DNA of 64,000 bases from Deinococcus sonorensis KR-87 (lineage in GTDB: Bacteria > Deinococcota > Deinococci > Deinococcales > Deinococcaceae), in the NCBI RefSeq assembly GCF_040256395.1, contig NZ_CP158299.1, positions 2,199,501-2,263,500 of the forward strand, read 5' to 3'. Below the pieces are notes generated by a model, which was given only the letters and a program-made list of their open reading frames with translations, was not told the origin of the DNA and searched no databases. This document shows, one piece after another, positions 11,663 through 20,668 of this stretch; the stretch's first letter is position 1; the number at the start of each line of letters is the position of its first letter. Both the position numbers and the translations under genes were made by a program.

Positions 11663-11893
11663 ATGACCTCCAAGCTGACGTTGATGATTGTCACAGCCGC
11701 CCTGACCGCCTGTTCCACCGGCCTGGCCGCTGGGCCGGTCGACTTCGGCGCCCGCACCACCACCAAGGGCGGCCCGATTGATTTCGGCACGCGCCTGACC
11801 CTCAAGGGTGGCCCGATCGATTTCGGGGCGCGGCAGGTGACCCTGGGCGGCCCGATCGACTTCGGCGCCCGGACCGTCAGCGGTGGCCTGTGA
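11663..11893 (+). CDS. Exported small protein of four 13-residue PIDFG repeats (candidate peptide pheromone precursor)
   Basis: 76 residues. A short basic-hydrophobic signal (MTSKLTLMIVTAALTAC) contains LTAC, a possible lipobox with Cys17; an alternative signal peptidase I cut after GLA or LAA is possible. Residues 24-76 are four units of exactly 13 residues: GPVDFGARTTTKG, GPIDFGTRLTLKG, GPIDFGARQVTLG, GPIDFGARTVSGG. Third-position codon changes between copies (gattgatttc, gatcgatttc, gatcgacttc) suggest selection on the peptide. The start is supported by the leaderless -10 at 11651. The layout resembles precursors that release several copies of one signal peptide. No family is recognised; function is inferred from context only. 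Confidence 0.8.
   Translation: MTSKLTLMIVTAALTACSTGLAAGPVDFGARTTTKGGPIDFGTRLTLKGGPIDFGARQVTLGGPIDFGARTVSGGL
11732..11887 (+). repeat. Four in-frame 39-bp tandem repeats
   Basis: Units start at 11732, 11771, 11810 and 11849, each 39 bases and encoding G-P-[IV]-D-F-G-x-R plus five variable residues. The core GGCCCGATYGAYTTCGG is nearly constant in units 2-4. Confidence 0.9.
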
Positions 11894-12039
11894 GCAGCAC
11901 CCAGCAGCTCCGCAAGGCCCAGCCGCAGACCGCGCTGACCCGCAGCCACAGCCTGGCCGAGCAGCGGATGGAACTGGCCCGCCAGCAGCAGACGCTCCCG
12001 GTGGTGCGCGCGCTCCCGATCGACTTTGGCGACCGCTGA
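11890..12039 (+). CDS. Small protein ending in LPIDFGDR, coupled to the repeat-peptide gene
   Basis: A 49-codon gene starting with GTG (11890-11892) that overlaps the TGA of the repeat-peptide gene, so it is probably translated by coupling. The product is polar and helical (SLAEQRMELARQQQTLPVVR), has no signal peptide and ends with LPIDFGDR, i.e. the same PIDFG core as the repeats in the upstream protein. The chance of this motif recurring in the next gene by accident is small, which argues the two are functionally linked. It could be an unexported decoy, an immunity/antagonist peptide or a carrier. It is followed directly by a strong terminator. Confidence 0.65.
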   Translation: MSSTQQLRKAQPQTALTRSHSLAEQRMELARQQQTLPVVRALPIDFGDR

Positions 12040-12046
12040 ACCCAGC

Positions 12047-12091
12047 ACACAGAGCGGCGCCCGGTGATAGTCACCGGGCGCCGCTCTGTGT
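12047..12091. terminator. Perfect 21-bp stem, bidirectional terminator
   Basis: Bases 12047-12067 pair perfectly with 12071-12091 around a 3-base loop. It separates the PIDFG gene pair (plus strand, ending 12039) from the sugar permease gene (minus strand, ending 12109) and can act for both. It is one of the strongest hairpins in the window. Confidence 0.75.
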
Positions 12092-12108
12092 GGCCGGAAA
12101 ACGGAACG

Positions 12109-12978
12109 TCAGCCCTTGAGCGCTCCGCTGGTCAGGCCCTCGATCAGCTGGCGAGAGGCGAAGGCGAACACCACCAGCAGCGGCACCACCGTCAGCGCCA
12201 CGCCGCACATCAGGGCACCCCAGTCGGTGTTGACCAGACCCTGCAGCGTCCGCAGCGCCAGCGGCGCCGTGTAGGTTTCGACGCTGCGGAAGATGATCAG
12301 CGGCCCCAGGAAGTTGTTCCAGCTGTTGATGAACGTCACCAGCCCCAGGGTGGCGAGCGCCGGGCCGCACAGCGGCAGCACGATGCGGCGGTAGATGCCG
12401 AACTCACTGTCGCCGTCGATGCGGGCCGCCTCCACCAGTTCCTTGGGAATGGCGCTGCCGATGTACTGGCGCATCAGGAAGATGCCGAAGGCGCTGGCCA
12501 TGCCCGGCACCCACAGCGCCCGGGGCGAGTCGATCCAGCCGAACGCCTGCATGATCAGCGCGAACGGCACGATGTTGAGCGCGCCCGGAATCAGCAGGGT
12601 GGCCAGCACCATCGCAAACAGCTGGTCGCGGAAGCGAAAGTTGTACATCGCGAAGGCGAAGCCGGCCAGCGAGCAGAAGAACAGGGTGGTGACGGTGCTC
12701 AGGACCGCCAGATACAGGCTGTTCCAGAGATTGCGCCAGAACGGCACGCGGCCCAGCAAGCTGTCGTAGTTGGTGGTCAGGTTATGCCCGAACCAGGTTG
12801 GCGGCGGCAGGTTGAAGATCTCGCCGCGCGAGTGGGTGGCGAACACGAACATGAAGTAGAACGGCAGCACCGTCAGCAGCGCGCCCAGGACCAGCAGGGC
12901 CAGCGCCGCGCCGCGTGACAGGGGCTTGCCGATGCTGCGGCGGGCGGTGTTGGGCGCCGAGGAGTACGCGACCGCCAT
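12109..12978 (-). CDS. Carbohydrate ABC transporter permease (MalG type)
   Basis: Inner-membrane subunit of a CUT1-family sugar importer, 289 aa from ATG 12976-12978, one base after the stop of the preceding permease gene. The EAA loop EAARIDGDSEFGIYRRIVLP contacts the ATPase. About six membrane segments are visible, ending with FAFASRQLIEGLTSGALKG, the usual MalG tail. An upstream start at 13011 is possible but would add a polar stretch overlapping the neighbour. No ATPase gene is present nearby; such transporters often share an MsmK/UgpC-type ATPase encoded elsewhere. Confidence 0.92.
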   Translation of the reverse strand: MAVAYSSAPNTARRSIGKPLSRGAALALLVLGALLTVLPFYFMFVFATHSRGEIFNLPPPTWFGHNLTTNYDSLLGRVPFWRNLWNSLYLAVLSTVTTLFFCSLAGFAFAMYNFRFRDQLFAMVLATLLIPGALNIVPFALIMQAFGWIDSPRALWVPGMASAFGIFLMRQYIGSAIPKELVEAARIDGDSEFGIYRRIVLPLCGPALATLGLVTFINSWNNFLGPLIIFRSVETYTAPLALRTLQGLVNTDWGALMCGVALTVVPLLVVFAFASRQLIEGLTSGALKG

Positions 12979-12979
12979 C

Positions 12980-13957
12980 TCAGTCACTCCCCGACAGGCG
13001 GCTCTTGCCAAAGATGCGGTTATTCAAGAAGGTCAGCGCTCCGATCAGGATGAACAGCAGCCACGACATCGCGGCGGCGAGGCCGGCATCCGAGTAGAAG
13101 TTGTAGGTGCGGTACATGTACATCACGGTGGTGAGGGCCATGTTGCCGATGCCGCCCGAATCGCCGGCGATGATGTACGGCTCCTCGAACAGCTGCAGGT
13201 TGCCGATCAGGGTCAGCGTGATGGCCACGAACATGATCGGACGCAGCAGCGGCAGGGTGATGTAGCGGAACTGCTGCCATACCGAGGCGCCGTCCACGCT
13301 GGCGGCCTCGTACAGGTCGCGCGGGATCGCCTGGAGACCGCTGAGGTACAGCACCACGTTCCAGCCCACGTAGCGCCACACCACCACGCTCGCCACGGCC
13401 GGCTGAATGAAGTTGCGGTTGCCCAGCCAGTTGATGTTCTCGGCCGGGAACAGGCCGCCAATCAGCGGCAGGCTGTGCAGGCTGGTCAGCACCACGTTCA
13501 GCACGCCGTACTGCCAGCTGAAGATCGTCACGAAAATCACCGCGATGGCCACCACCGAGGTGATGTACGGCAAAAAGTACAGCGCCGTGACCAGGCCCTG
13601 CACACGCTTCAGACTCATGTTGATGGCAAATGCCAGGGGAATGGCGATCAGGTGTTGGGGGATGCCGGATTCCAGCGCGATGATGCCGGTGTTCTTCAGC
13701 GACTGCCAGAAGGTGGGGTCCGTCAGGTTGTCGGTGAAGTTGCGCCAGCCCACGAAGGTCATGGAGCCCAGGCCGCTGGCCGGCTGCCACGCGTGGAACG
13801 ACAGGTACAGCGAGAAGACAATCGGGAACAGGCCGAAAATGGCGAACAGAATGAAAAACGGACTGATGAAGATGTACGGCGCGTAACGGCGCTGGAAGTT
13901 ATCCCAGCGAGCCCTCAGGGGGAGGCGCTCAGGTACAGTCGGGATCCGGGCTTGCAC
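12980..13957 (-). CDS. Carbohydrate ABC transporter permease (MalF type)
   Basis: Partner permease, 325 aa. After a cytoplasmic N terminus, YIFISPFFILFAIFGLFPIV begins the first membrane helix, as in CUT1 proteins, and EAASVDGASVWQQFRYITLP is the EAA loop. It lies between the binding-protein gene and the MalG-type gene in the order typical for sugar importers. A hairpin precedes it and should reduce its expression relative to the binding protein. The sugar is not evident from the permease. Confidence 0.92.
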   Translation of the reverse strand: MQARIPTVPERLPLRARWDNFQRRYAPYIFISPFFILFAIFGLFPIVFSLYLSFHAWQPASGLGSMTFVGWRNFTDNLTDPTFWQSLKNTGIIALESGIPQHLIAIPLAFAINMSLKRVQGLVTALYFLPYITSVVAIAVIFVTIFSWQYGVLNVVLTSLHSLPLIGGLFPAENINWLGNRNFIQPAVASVVVWRYVGWNVVLYLSGLQAIPRDLYEAASVDGASVWQQFRYITLPLLRPIMFVAITLTLIGNLQLFEEPYIIAGDSGGIGNMALTTVMYMYRTYNFYSDAGLAAAMSWLLFILIGALTFLNNRIFGKSRLSGSD

Positions 13958-13987
13958 GGTGCTCTCCTCTGTGGCGATAGGGCGAAA

Positions 13988-14009
13988 GGGGCCGCCTGGG
14001 TGCGGCCCC
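13988..14009 (-). terminator. Hairpin between sugar-binding protein and permease genes
   Basis: GGGGCCGC (13988-13995) pairs with GCGGCCCC (14002-14009) over a 6-base loop, just after the binding-protein stop. This mirrors the hairpin after livK and probably sets the binding protein to permease ratio. Confidence 0.55.
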
Positions 14010-14022
14010 CTCCAGGGTCAGA

Positions 14023-15273
14023 TCAGCGGGCGCGGCGCTGGATCAGGGCCTGGGCCTCGCTCAGCGCCTGCTCGACGGTCTTGGAGCCGTCCAGCACGCT
14101 GGTGAGCGCATCGGCCACGATCTGGTCGGCGACCGGGTCCAGCCGGTTCACGTCGATCGGCTGAATGCGGTTGGCGGCGGTGCGCCACAGCTGACGGGCC
14201 TTCTGGCCGGCCAGGTACGGCACGCCCTCGTTGAAGAGCGGCGCGGTCTGGGCCGCACGCAGCGCGGGGAAGGCGCCGGTGGTCTTGAACGCCAGGATCT
14301 GCTGGTTGGCGTCGGTGGTCAGGTACTTGATCAGCTCCCAGGCCTCGGTCTTGTTCTTGCTCTGGCTGGGGATGCCGTAGAAGCTGCCGCCGTAGCTGGT
14401 GAAGCTGTTGCCCGGCAGCTGGAGGGCCGCCCACTTGCCGGCGAAGTCCTTGGCGAGCCAGTTCTGCATGTGGCCCACCAGCCACGCGCCGCTCACCTCG
14501 CTGGCCAGGTTGCCCTTCTGGAAGGCGGTGGTCCAGTCGCTGCTGAAGGCGGCGCCGGCCCGGGCGTCCAGCTTGGCGTCGCGGATCTGCTTGGCCACCG
14601 TGAAGGCGTTGACGAAGCGCGGGTTGGTCGGGCTGACCAGCACCTTGTTGTCCTTGTCGAAGTACAGACCTTCACCCGGCTTCAGGCCGCTGCGGATCAT
14701 GATGCCCTCGACCTCGGAGGCGTCGGGGATCAGGAAGGTGCCGGGGTTGGCCGCCACGATCTTCTTGCCAGCCGCGATGTACGAGTCCCAGCTCTTGTTC
14801 AGGTCGGTGGGCTTCACGCCGGCCTTCTGCAGCAGGTCGGTGCGGTAGAACATCGAGCCCGGGCCGATGTCGGTGGGCATGGCGACCATCCGGCCGTCGT
14901 CGGTCATGGCCTGCGGGAAGGTGTAGGCCACGAAGCGGCTGCGGTACTGGCCAGCGTTATACGGAGCCTTGCTGATGTCCACCAGACCGCCGCCCTCGGC
15001 GAACTTCGCCACGTAGCCGAAGTCGATGGCTTCCACGTCGTTGGCACCCGAGCCGGTCGCCAGCGCGGTGGTCAGGGCGTTGTGGTGGTCAGCGTAGGCC
15101 AGCGAGTTGATCTTGACCTCGATGTTCGGGAACTTCTTGTTGAAGCCGGGGAGCGCCGCCTTGACCACGCTGTCCAGGTCGGGGAACACGCCGATGGTGA
15201 TGGTCTTCTTGGCTTGGGCGCCGGCGAGGCTGGCGGTCAGTGCCAGGGTCAGAGCAAGAGCGATCTTGTGCAT
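14023..15273 (-). CDS. Extracellular sugar-binding protein of the ABC importer
   Basis: A 416-residue type-I (MalE/UgpB-like) binding protein. Signal peptide MHKIALALTLALTASLAGA is followed by KKTITIGVFPDLDSVVKAAL and, further on, PTDIGPGSMFYRTDLLQKAG, the usual hinge pattern of CUT1 receptors. A GGAGG site precedes ATG 15271-15273. The LacI-type operator at 15330 lies about 60 bases upstream, so transcription of this gene and the two permeases is likely sugar-inducible. The ligand is unknown; maltose or another alpha-glucoside is a reasonable guess because glgX carries a similar operator. Confidence 0.92.
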   Translation of the reverse strand: MHKIALALTLALTASLAGAQAKKTITIGVFPDLDSVVKAALPGFNKKFPNIEVKINSLAYADHHNALTTALATGSGANDVEAIDFGYVAKFAEGGGLVDISKAPYNAGQYRSRFVAYTFPQAMTDDGRMVAMPTDIGPGSMFYRTDLLQKAGVKPTDLNKSWDSYIAAGKKIVAANPGTFLIPDASEVEGIMIRSGLKPGEGLYFDKDNKVLVSPTNPRFVNAFTVAKQIRDAKLDARAGAAFSSDWTTAFQKGNLASEVSGAWLVGHMQNWLAKDFAGKWAALQLPGNSFTSYGGSFYGIPSQSKNKTEAWELIKYLTTDANQQILAFKTTGAFPALRAAQTAPLFNEGVPYLAGQKARQLWRTAANRIQPIDVNRLDPVADQIVADALTSVLDGSKTVEQALSEAQALIQRRAR

Positions 15274-15329
15274 AGGGTCCTCCGGGACAGCAGAACGGGT
15301 GAAAGGGCGTCGGGACGGGGGCGGACGGT

Positions 15330-15343
15330 TGAAAGCGCTTTCA
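15330..15343. promoter_or_regulatory. LacI-family operator upstream of the sugar importer
   Basis: TGAAAGCGCTTTCA is a perfect 14-bp palindrome with the central CG typical of LacI/CcpA-type operators. It sits between the regulator gene end (15389) and the binding-protein start (15273). Confidence 0.8.
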
Positions 15344-15388
15344 CAAACATCGTTGACGGATGCGGCTGGGCGCGGAAGAACTCGGCGT

Positions 15389-16396
15389 TCAGGTACTGCG
15401 TCGTCGGGCGGTGGACTCGCGGATCACCAGCTGAACGGTCAGGGGCGGCAACAGATACGGCTGGCCGGCCAGCTGGTGCAGGATCCACTGGGCGGCGGCC
15501 TGACCCATCTGAAAGGTCGGCTGACGAACCGTGGTGAGCGGGGGAGAGGTGTAGGTGGAACCGGGAAGGTCATCATACCCCACCAGGGACACGTCGTCGG
15601 GGACCCGCAGGCCCCGGCGGTGCAGGGCCAGCCGCGCGCCGTAGGCCATCTGGTCGTTGGCGGCGAACACCGCGCTGAACACGCTGCGGCCCTCGAACAG
15701 CCGGGTGGCGGCCAGGTAGCCGGACGCCTCCAGAAAGTCCCCCTGCTGCACCAGCTCCGGATCGAAGGCGAGCTGCGCCTCGTCGAGGGCGGCGCGGTAG
15801 CCGGCCAGCCGGTCCTGCGCGTCCGGATGAGACATATCGCCGGTGATGTGGGCGATCCGGCGGTGGCCCATCTCGATCAGGTGGTGGGTGATGGCGCGCG
15901 CACCTTCCAGCTGGTCCAGTCGCAGGCACTGCCCTTCCAGTCCGGCGACCGTCCGGCCCAGCAGGCTCAGGGGAACGCTCTGCGCCACGGTCCTCAGCTG
16001 CTCGTCCGGCACCGATCCGCCCAGGACGGCCAGCGCGTCCACCCGCCGGGCCAGCAGGCTCTCGATGGCCTCCATCTCGGCTTTGGCGTGCCAGTGGCCG
16101 CTCATGAACACCGTCTGGTAGCCGCTGCCACCCAGGCCCTGCTCAATGCCCCGCACCATGTCGCCATAGAACGGGCTGGAAATGTCCTGTGTCAGGACGC
16201 CGACGCTCATGGTCCGGCCACTGGCCAGTCCGCGAGCAAGCACGTTCGGTCGGTAGTTCAGCTTCGCCAGAACGCGTTGCACATGTTCACGTTTCTCGGG
16301 ACTGACGTTGGCAGAGCCTGTCAGAATACGCGAGACCGTGCTGGCCGAAACGCCGGCCTCACGTGCCACTCGGGCAAGGGTGATATTCGCTTCCAT
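15389..16396 (-). CDS. LacI-family transcriptional regulator of the sugar importer
   Basis: 335 aa. The N-terminal helix-turn-helix with hinge helix reads ITLARVAREAGVSASTVSRI and continues into NYRPNVLARGLASGRT; the C-terminal half is a periplasmic-binding-like sugar sensor (GVLTQDISSPFYGDMVRGIE, FAANDQMAYGARLALHRRGL). The start ATG 16394-16396 is given by the domain edge; the open frame further upstream is not needed. It likely represses the downstream binding-protein/permease genes through the site at 15330 and itself through 16426. An effector sugar would release it. Confidence 0.93.
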   Translation of the reverse strand: MEANITLARVAREAGVSASTVSRILTGSANVSPEKREHVQRVLAKLNYRPNVLARGLASGRTMSVGVLTQDISSPFYGDMVRGIEQGLGGSGYQTVFMSGHWHAKAEMEAIESLLARRVDALAVLGGSVPDEQLRTVAQSVPLSLLGRTVAGLEGQCLRLDQLEGARAITHHLIEMGHRRIAHITGDMSHPDAQDRLAGYRAALDEAQLAFDPELVQQGDFLEASGYLAATRLFEGRSVFSAVFAANDQMAYGARLALHRRGLRVPDDVSLVGYDDLPGSTYTSPPLTTVRQPTFQMGQAAAQWILHQLAGQPYLLPPLTVQLVIRESTARRRST

Positions 16397-16425
16397 ACGT
16401 GCTTGATCCGAACTATACCCTTCTA

Positions 16426-16439
16426 AGAAAGCGCTGTCA
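16426..16439. promoter_or_regulatory. Second LacI-type site upstream of the regulator gene
   Basis: AGAAAGCGCTGTCA matches the 15330 operator at 12 of 14 positions, with the same GCGC centre. Its place 30 bases before the regulator start fits autoregulation. Confidence 0.6.
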
Positions 16440-16592
16440 AATTCTGCACAGCCAACCAGGACCCGTTCGATGGGTGGGGTCCTTGGGGGAGGGCGTGGCG
16501 GGCGTTTTGGGTGTCTATCATGGGGTGGGAGCGCCGTCAGAAACACGGCCCCATTGTTTCCTTCACTGGTGTGCGCTCCGCATTTCAGGCAA

Positions 16593-16613
16593 CTTGACTG
16601 AGGTATACTCAGC
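16593..16613. promoter_or_regulatory. HAIR-like operator (HspR binding site)
   Basis: CTTGACT-N7-ACTCAGC closely follows the HspR-associated inverted repeat CTTGAGT-N7-ACTCAAG. A -10 box TATACT (16604-16609) lies within it, 10 bases before the hspR ATG, so HspR binding would block its own promoter. Confidence 0.75.
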
Positions 16614-16619
16614 ATCCTT

Positions 16620-17324
16620 ATGGCCACTGATGCCAAACAACGTCCGGTGTATGTGATCAGCGTGGCAGCAGAACTGGTGGACATGCATCCACAGACGCTG
16701 CGCCTGTATGAGCGCAAAGGGCTGATCCGGCCGGGACGCAGCAGCGGCAAGACCCGGCTGTACAGCGAGCGCGACATTGATCACCTGCGCGAGATCCGGC
16801 GACTGACCCAGGAACTCGGGGTGAATCTGGCCGGGGTGGAGGAGGTGATGCGCCTCCAGCATCAGCTGGACGATCTGCAGGAAGAGTTCGAGGCCGAGAT
16901 CGCCCGCATCGAGGACCAGATCCGCGAGAAGACCCGGCCGATGGGCCTGCCCGCCCCGGACGCCCGGCTGGACCCCCGCGACCGGCCAGTGTATGTGATC
17001 AGCATCGCCGCAGAACTGGTGGACATGCACCCGCAGACGCTGCGCCTGTACGAGCGCAAGGGGCTGATCCGGCCGGGACGCAGCAGCGGCAAGACCCGGC
17101 TGTACAGCGAGCGCGACATTGATCACCTGCGCGAGATCCGGCGCTTCACCCAGGAACTCGGGGTGAATCTGGCGGGCGTGGAGGAAATCATGCGCCTGCG
17201 CTACGAACTGGAGGCGGCGCATTCCAGGATGGAGGGCCGCATCGTCAGCATCCAGCAGGACATCCAGAACCGCATGACCGCGTGGCGCGAGCTCCCCGCG
17301 CCGGACGCGGACGCTTCGGAATAA
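16620..17324 (+). CDS. hspR: Tandemly duplicated HspR (MerR-family heat-shock repressor)
   Basis: 234 aa made of two near-identical MerR/HspR units about 114 residues (342 bases) apart. Each has the same winged helix: PVYVIS[VI][11 protein letters not shown] followed by [20 protein letters not shown] and [20 protein letters not shown]. Each unit then has a coiled-coil-like tail ([40 protein letters not shown]). HspR normally is a single-domain dimer that represses dnaK/clpB genes; here one chain could supply both half-site readers. No chaperone gene is adjacent. A HAIR-like site overlaps the promoter, indicating autoregulation. Confidence 0.92.
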   Translation: MATDAKQRPVYVISVAAELVDMHPQTLRLYERKGLIRPGRSSGKTRLYSERDIDHLREIRRLTQELGVNLAGVEEVMRLQHQLDDLQEEFEAEIARIEDQIREKTRPMGLPAPDARLDPRDRPVYVISIAAELVDMHPQTLRLYERKGLIRPGRSSGKTRLYSERDIDHLREIRRFTQELGVNLAGVEEIMRLRYELEAAHSRMEGRIVSIQQDIQNRMTAWRELPAPDADASE

Positions 17325-17330
17325 CGCCGG

Positions 17331-17822
17331 GTGATGCCAGCGGTCGGCCGGTGGTTTCGGGGATTCCGAAGCCCTGTTCAGCGAGGAGTACCCTCCCGAC
17401 AGCTGGTGGGGGCGGGTGTCGCCTGCGTTGACCGTGATGGCCGGGTGCTGCTGGTGCGCCGGCGGGACAATGGGTCGTGGGACGTGCCGGGTGGCCGGGT
17501 CAAGCCGGGCGAGTGCACTCAGGACGCAGCCCGCCGGGAACTGCAGGAGGAGACCGGCCTGCGGGTCGGGGAGTTGGTGCTGCTCGGGGTTGTGAGTGGT
17601 CCCGACGCCCGCTTCGTGTACCCGGACGGCAACGTGGTGGACTGGGTCACCGTGCTGTATGGAGCCGCCCAGGTTCAGGGTGAGGCGCGGGCTGCCGACG
17701 ATGCAGCGGAGGTCGGCTGGGTTGCTCCGGAGGCGGTGCCGGGTTCTCTCAGCGCGGCTACACAGCAGTATCTCCACCTGATCCGGAGTCGGCCGCCCCC
17801 GGCAGGACCCCCTGAAGGGTGA
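17331..17822 (+). CDS. Nudix hydrolase
   Basis: 163 aa. The Nudix box is complete: Gly-x5-Glu in GGRVKPGE, then seven residues to RELQEETGL, which supplies the metal-binding glutamates. Nudix enzymes cleave nucleoside diphosphates linked to another moiety; the substrate is not given by the sequence. It starts with GTG ATG at 17331-17336, 6 bases after hspR, so it may be co-transcribed. Deinococcus carries many Nudix genes, thought to sanitise damaged nucleotides. The N-terminal about 25 residues are basic and not part of the fold. Confidence 0.88.
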   Translation: MMPAVGRWFRGFRSPVQRGVPSRQLVGAGVACVDRDGRVLLVRRRDNGSWDVPGGRVKPGECTQDAARRELQEETGLRVGELVLLGVVSGPDARFVYPDGNVVDWVTVLYGAAQVQGEARAADDAAEVGWVAPEAVPGSLSAATQQYLHLIRSRPPPAGPPEG

Positions 17823-17869
17823 GGATGCTTCATGCCATTCTCAGCTACAGTGATCTGCAGGACGAATGA

Positions 17870-18706
17870 ATGGCTGACCTGTGGGTGGTGGGAGACGTGC
17901 ACGGCGCGCTGGTGCCGCTCCGGACCCTGCTGCGGCGTGCACGGCTGGTGGACGAGCAGGACCGCTGGACCGGCGGCGACGCCCGACTGGTCTTCCTGGG
18001 CGACCTGACCGACCGGGGCCCCGACGGATTCGCGGTGCTGCGGTTGGTGCAGGCGCTGGAACGGCAGGCGGCCCAGGTGGGCGGCGAGGTGTACAGCCTG
18101 CTGGGTAATCACGAGGTGATGCTGCTGGCCGCGCTGCACTTTGGTGGACGCCGGGCGGCCGGCAACGACCCCTACGGCCTGTATGACTACTGGCGACAGA
18201 ACGGTGGCCGTCGCCGCGACCTGGCCCGCATCGAGCCGACCGACGTGACGTGGCTGCAGGCGCGCCCGGCCATGCTGCAGCTGGACCACTGGCTGTTCGT
18301 GCACGCCGACGCCCCGCTCTATCAGCGGCTCGGCCAGAGTCTGGAGGCAGTGAACCAGCGGATGGCCGCCCTGCTGCATGCCCAGACGCCCGACATCTGG
18401 GGCGAGCTGCTGAATGCCTTTGCCGAGCGCTCGACCTTTGCGGGGCCGGACGGCCGCGAGCGGGCCCGGCAGCAGCTGGAACGCTACGGTGGCCGGCGCA
18501 TCGCCCACGGACACACGCCAGTCTTCGTGCTGCGTGCGGACGAGCCGGGCGCCAGCCAGCATCCGCACAGCTACGCGGGCGGGCTGGTGCTGGGCCTGGA
18601 CAGCGGCATGGCCTATCTGCGCGGCAGCGGCTTCATGGTGCGGCTGAACGAGCGTCCGGGACTGCTGGGCAGCGGGATTCTGGAGACGGTGTACCTGCAG
18701 GGCTAG
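17870..18706 (+). CDS. Calcineurin-like metallophosphoesterase (PP1/PP2A-type phosphatase)
   Basis: 278 aa. The di-metal motifs come in order: GDVHG near residue 7, GDLTDRG near residue 43, GNHE near residue 77, and later HADAP and HGHTP that provide histidine ligands. This set is typical of bacterial serine/threonine protein phosphatases and of ApaH-like tetraphosphatases. The proteins are cytosolic. A weak AGGA lies before ATG 17870. The exact substrate, phosphoprotein or dinucleoside polyphosphate, cannot be decided. Confidence 0.88.
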   Translation: MADLWVVGDVHGALVPLRTLLRRARLVDEQDRWTGGDARLVFLGDLTDRGPDGFAVLRLVQALERQAAQVGGEVYSLLGNHEVMLLAALHFGGRRAAGNDPYGLYDYWRQNGGRRRDLARIEPTDVTWLQARPAMLQLDHWLFVHADAPLYQRLGQSLEAVNQRMAALLHAQTPDIWGELLNAFAERSTFAGPDGRERARQQLERYGGRRIAHGHTPVFVLRADEPGASQHPHSYAGGLVLGLDSGMAYLRGSGFMVRLNERPGLLGSGILETVYLQG

Positions 18707-18734
18707 CGGCGGCGGATGGCATACAATCGGCGGC

Positions 18735-20086
<1,352 letters not shown>

Positions 20087-20090
<4 letters not shown>

Positions 20091-20668
20091 GGCTGGGCTT
20101 CCTGTCATCGCATGGGGGCAGCGGGGCGCGGGCGGTGGTGCAGGCGGTCCGCAGCGGCGAACTGGACGCCGAGCCGGTGGTGCTGATCAGCAACAACAGC
20201 AGCTCCCAGGCGTTGGCGTTCGCGCGGCAGGAGGGGCTGCAGGCGCTGCACCTCAGCTCGGCCCATCATCCGGACCCCGCCGAACTGGACCGGGCGATCC
20301 TGTCGGCCCTGCAGCGTGCCGGCGTGGACGTGCTGGTGCTCAGCGGCTACATGAAGGAGCTGGGTCCGGCCACCCTGGCCGCCTATCACGGCCGGCTGGT
20401 CAACGTGCATCCCAGCCTGCTGCCGCGGTACGGCGGGCGCGGCATGTACGGCGACCGGGTGCATCAGGCGGTACTGGCTGCTGGAGACGCCGAGAGTGGG
20501 GCCACGGTGCATCAGGTGGAAGCGGGCATTGACGAGGGCCCCATCCTGCTGCAACAGCGGGTGCCGGTGCAGCCGGACGACACGCTTGAGACGCTGCGGG
20601 CGCGCGTGATGGCGGTGGAGGGGCCGCTGCTGGTGGCGGCGCTGCGGCAGCTGGGCCAGCAGCTCTAG
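20087..20668 (+). CDS. purN: PurN-like formyltransferase (phosphoribosylglycinamide formyltransferase)
   Basis: 193 aa, starting at GTG 20087 inside the stop of the M20 gene. The catalytic Asn-His in [19 protein letters not shown] and the Asp in [18 protein letters not shown] are at the right places for the GAR transformylase reaction with 10-formyl-THF. The N terminus, [19 protein letters not shown], is atypical: GART enzymes usually have a SGxGTN loop for the GAR phosphate. So either it is a true PurN with a variant loop, or a related formyltransferase. purH and folD lie 12 kb away. Confidence 0.82.

Noticed and set aside
11663..11893. RiPP precursor with multiple core peptides
   Set aside because: No modification enzyme, protease or transporter of RiPP type is adjacent, and the repeats lack Cys or Ser/Thr clusters typical of such cores. 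A signalling peptide next to a TPR regulator is the simpler reading.
11650..12048. Antisense frame with repeated KSIGPP units opposite the PIDFG genes
   Set aside because: It is the mirror image of the sense repeats. The sense strand has the signal peptide, promoter and terminator.
16620..17324. Assembly duplication at hspR
   Set aside because: The two copies differ at many synonymous sites and in their tails, and the joined frame is intact, so it is more likely a real tandem duplication, although long reads should confirm.
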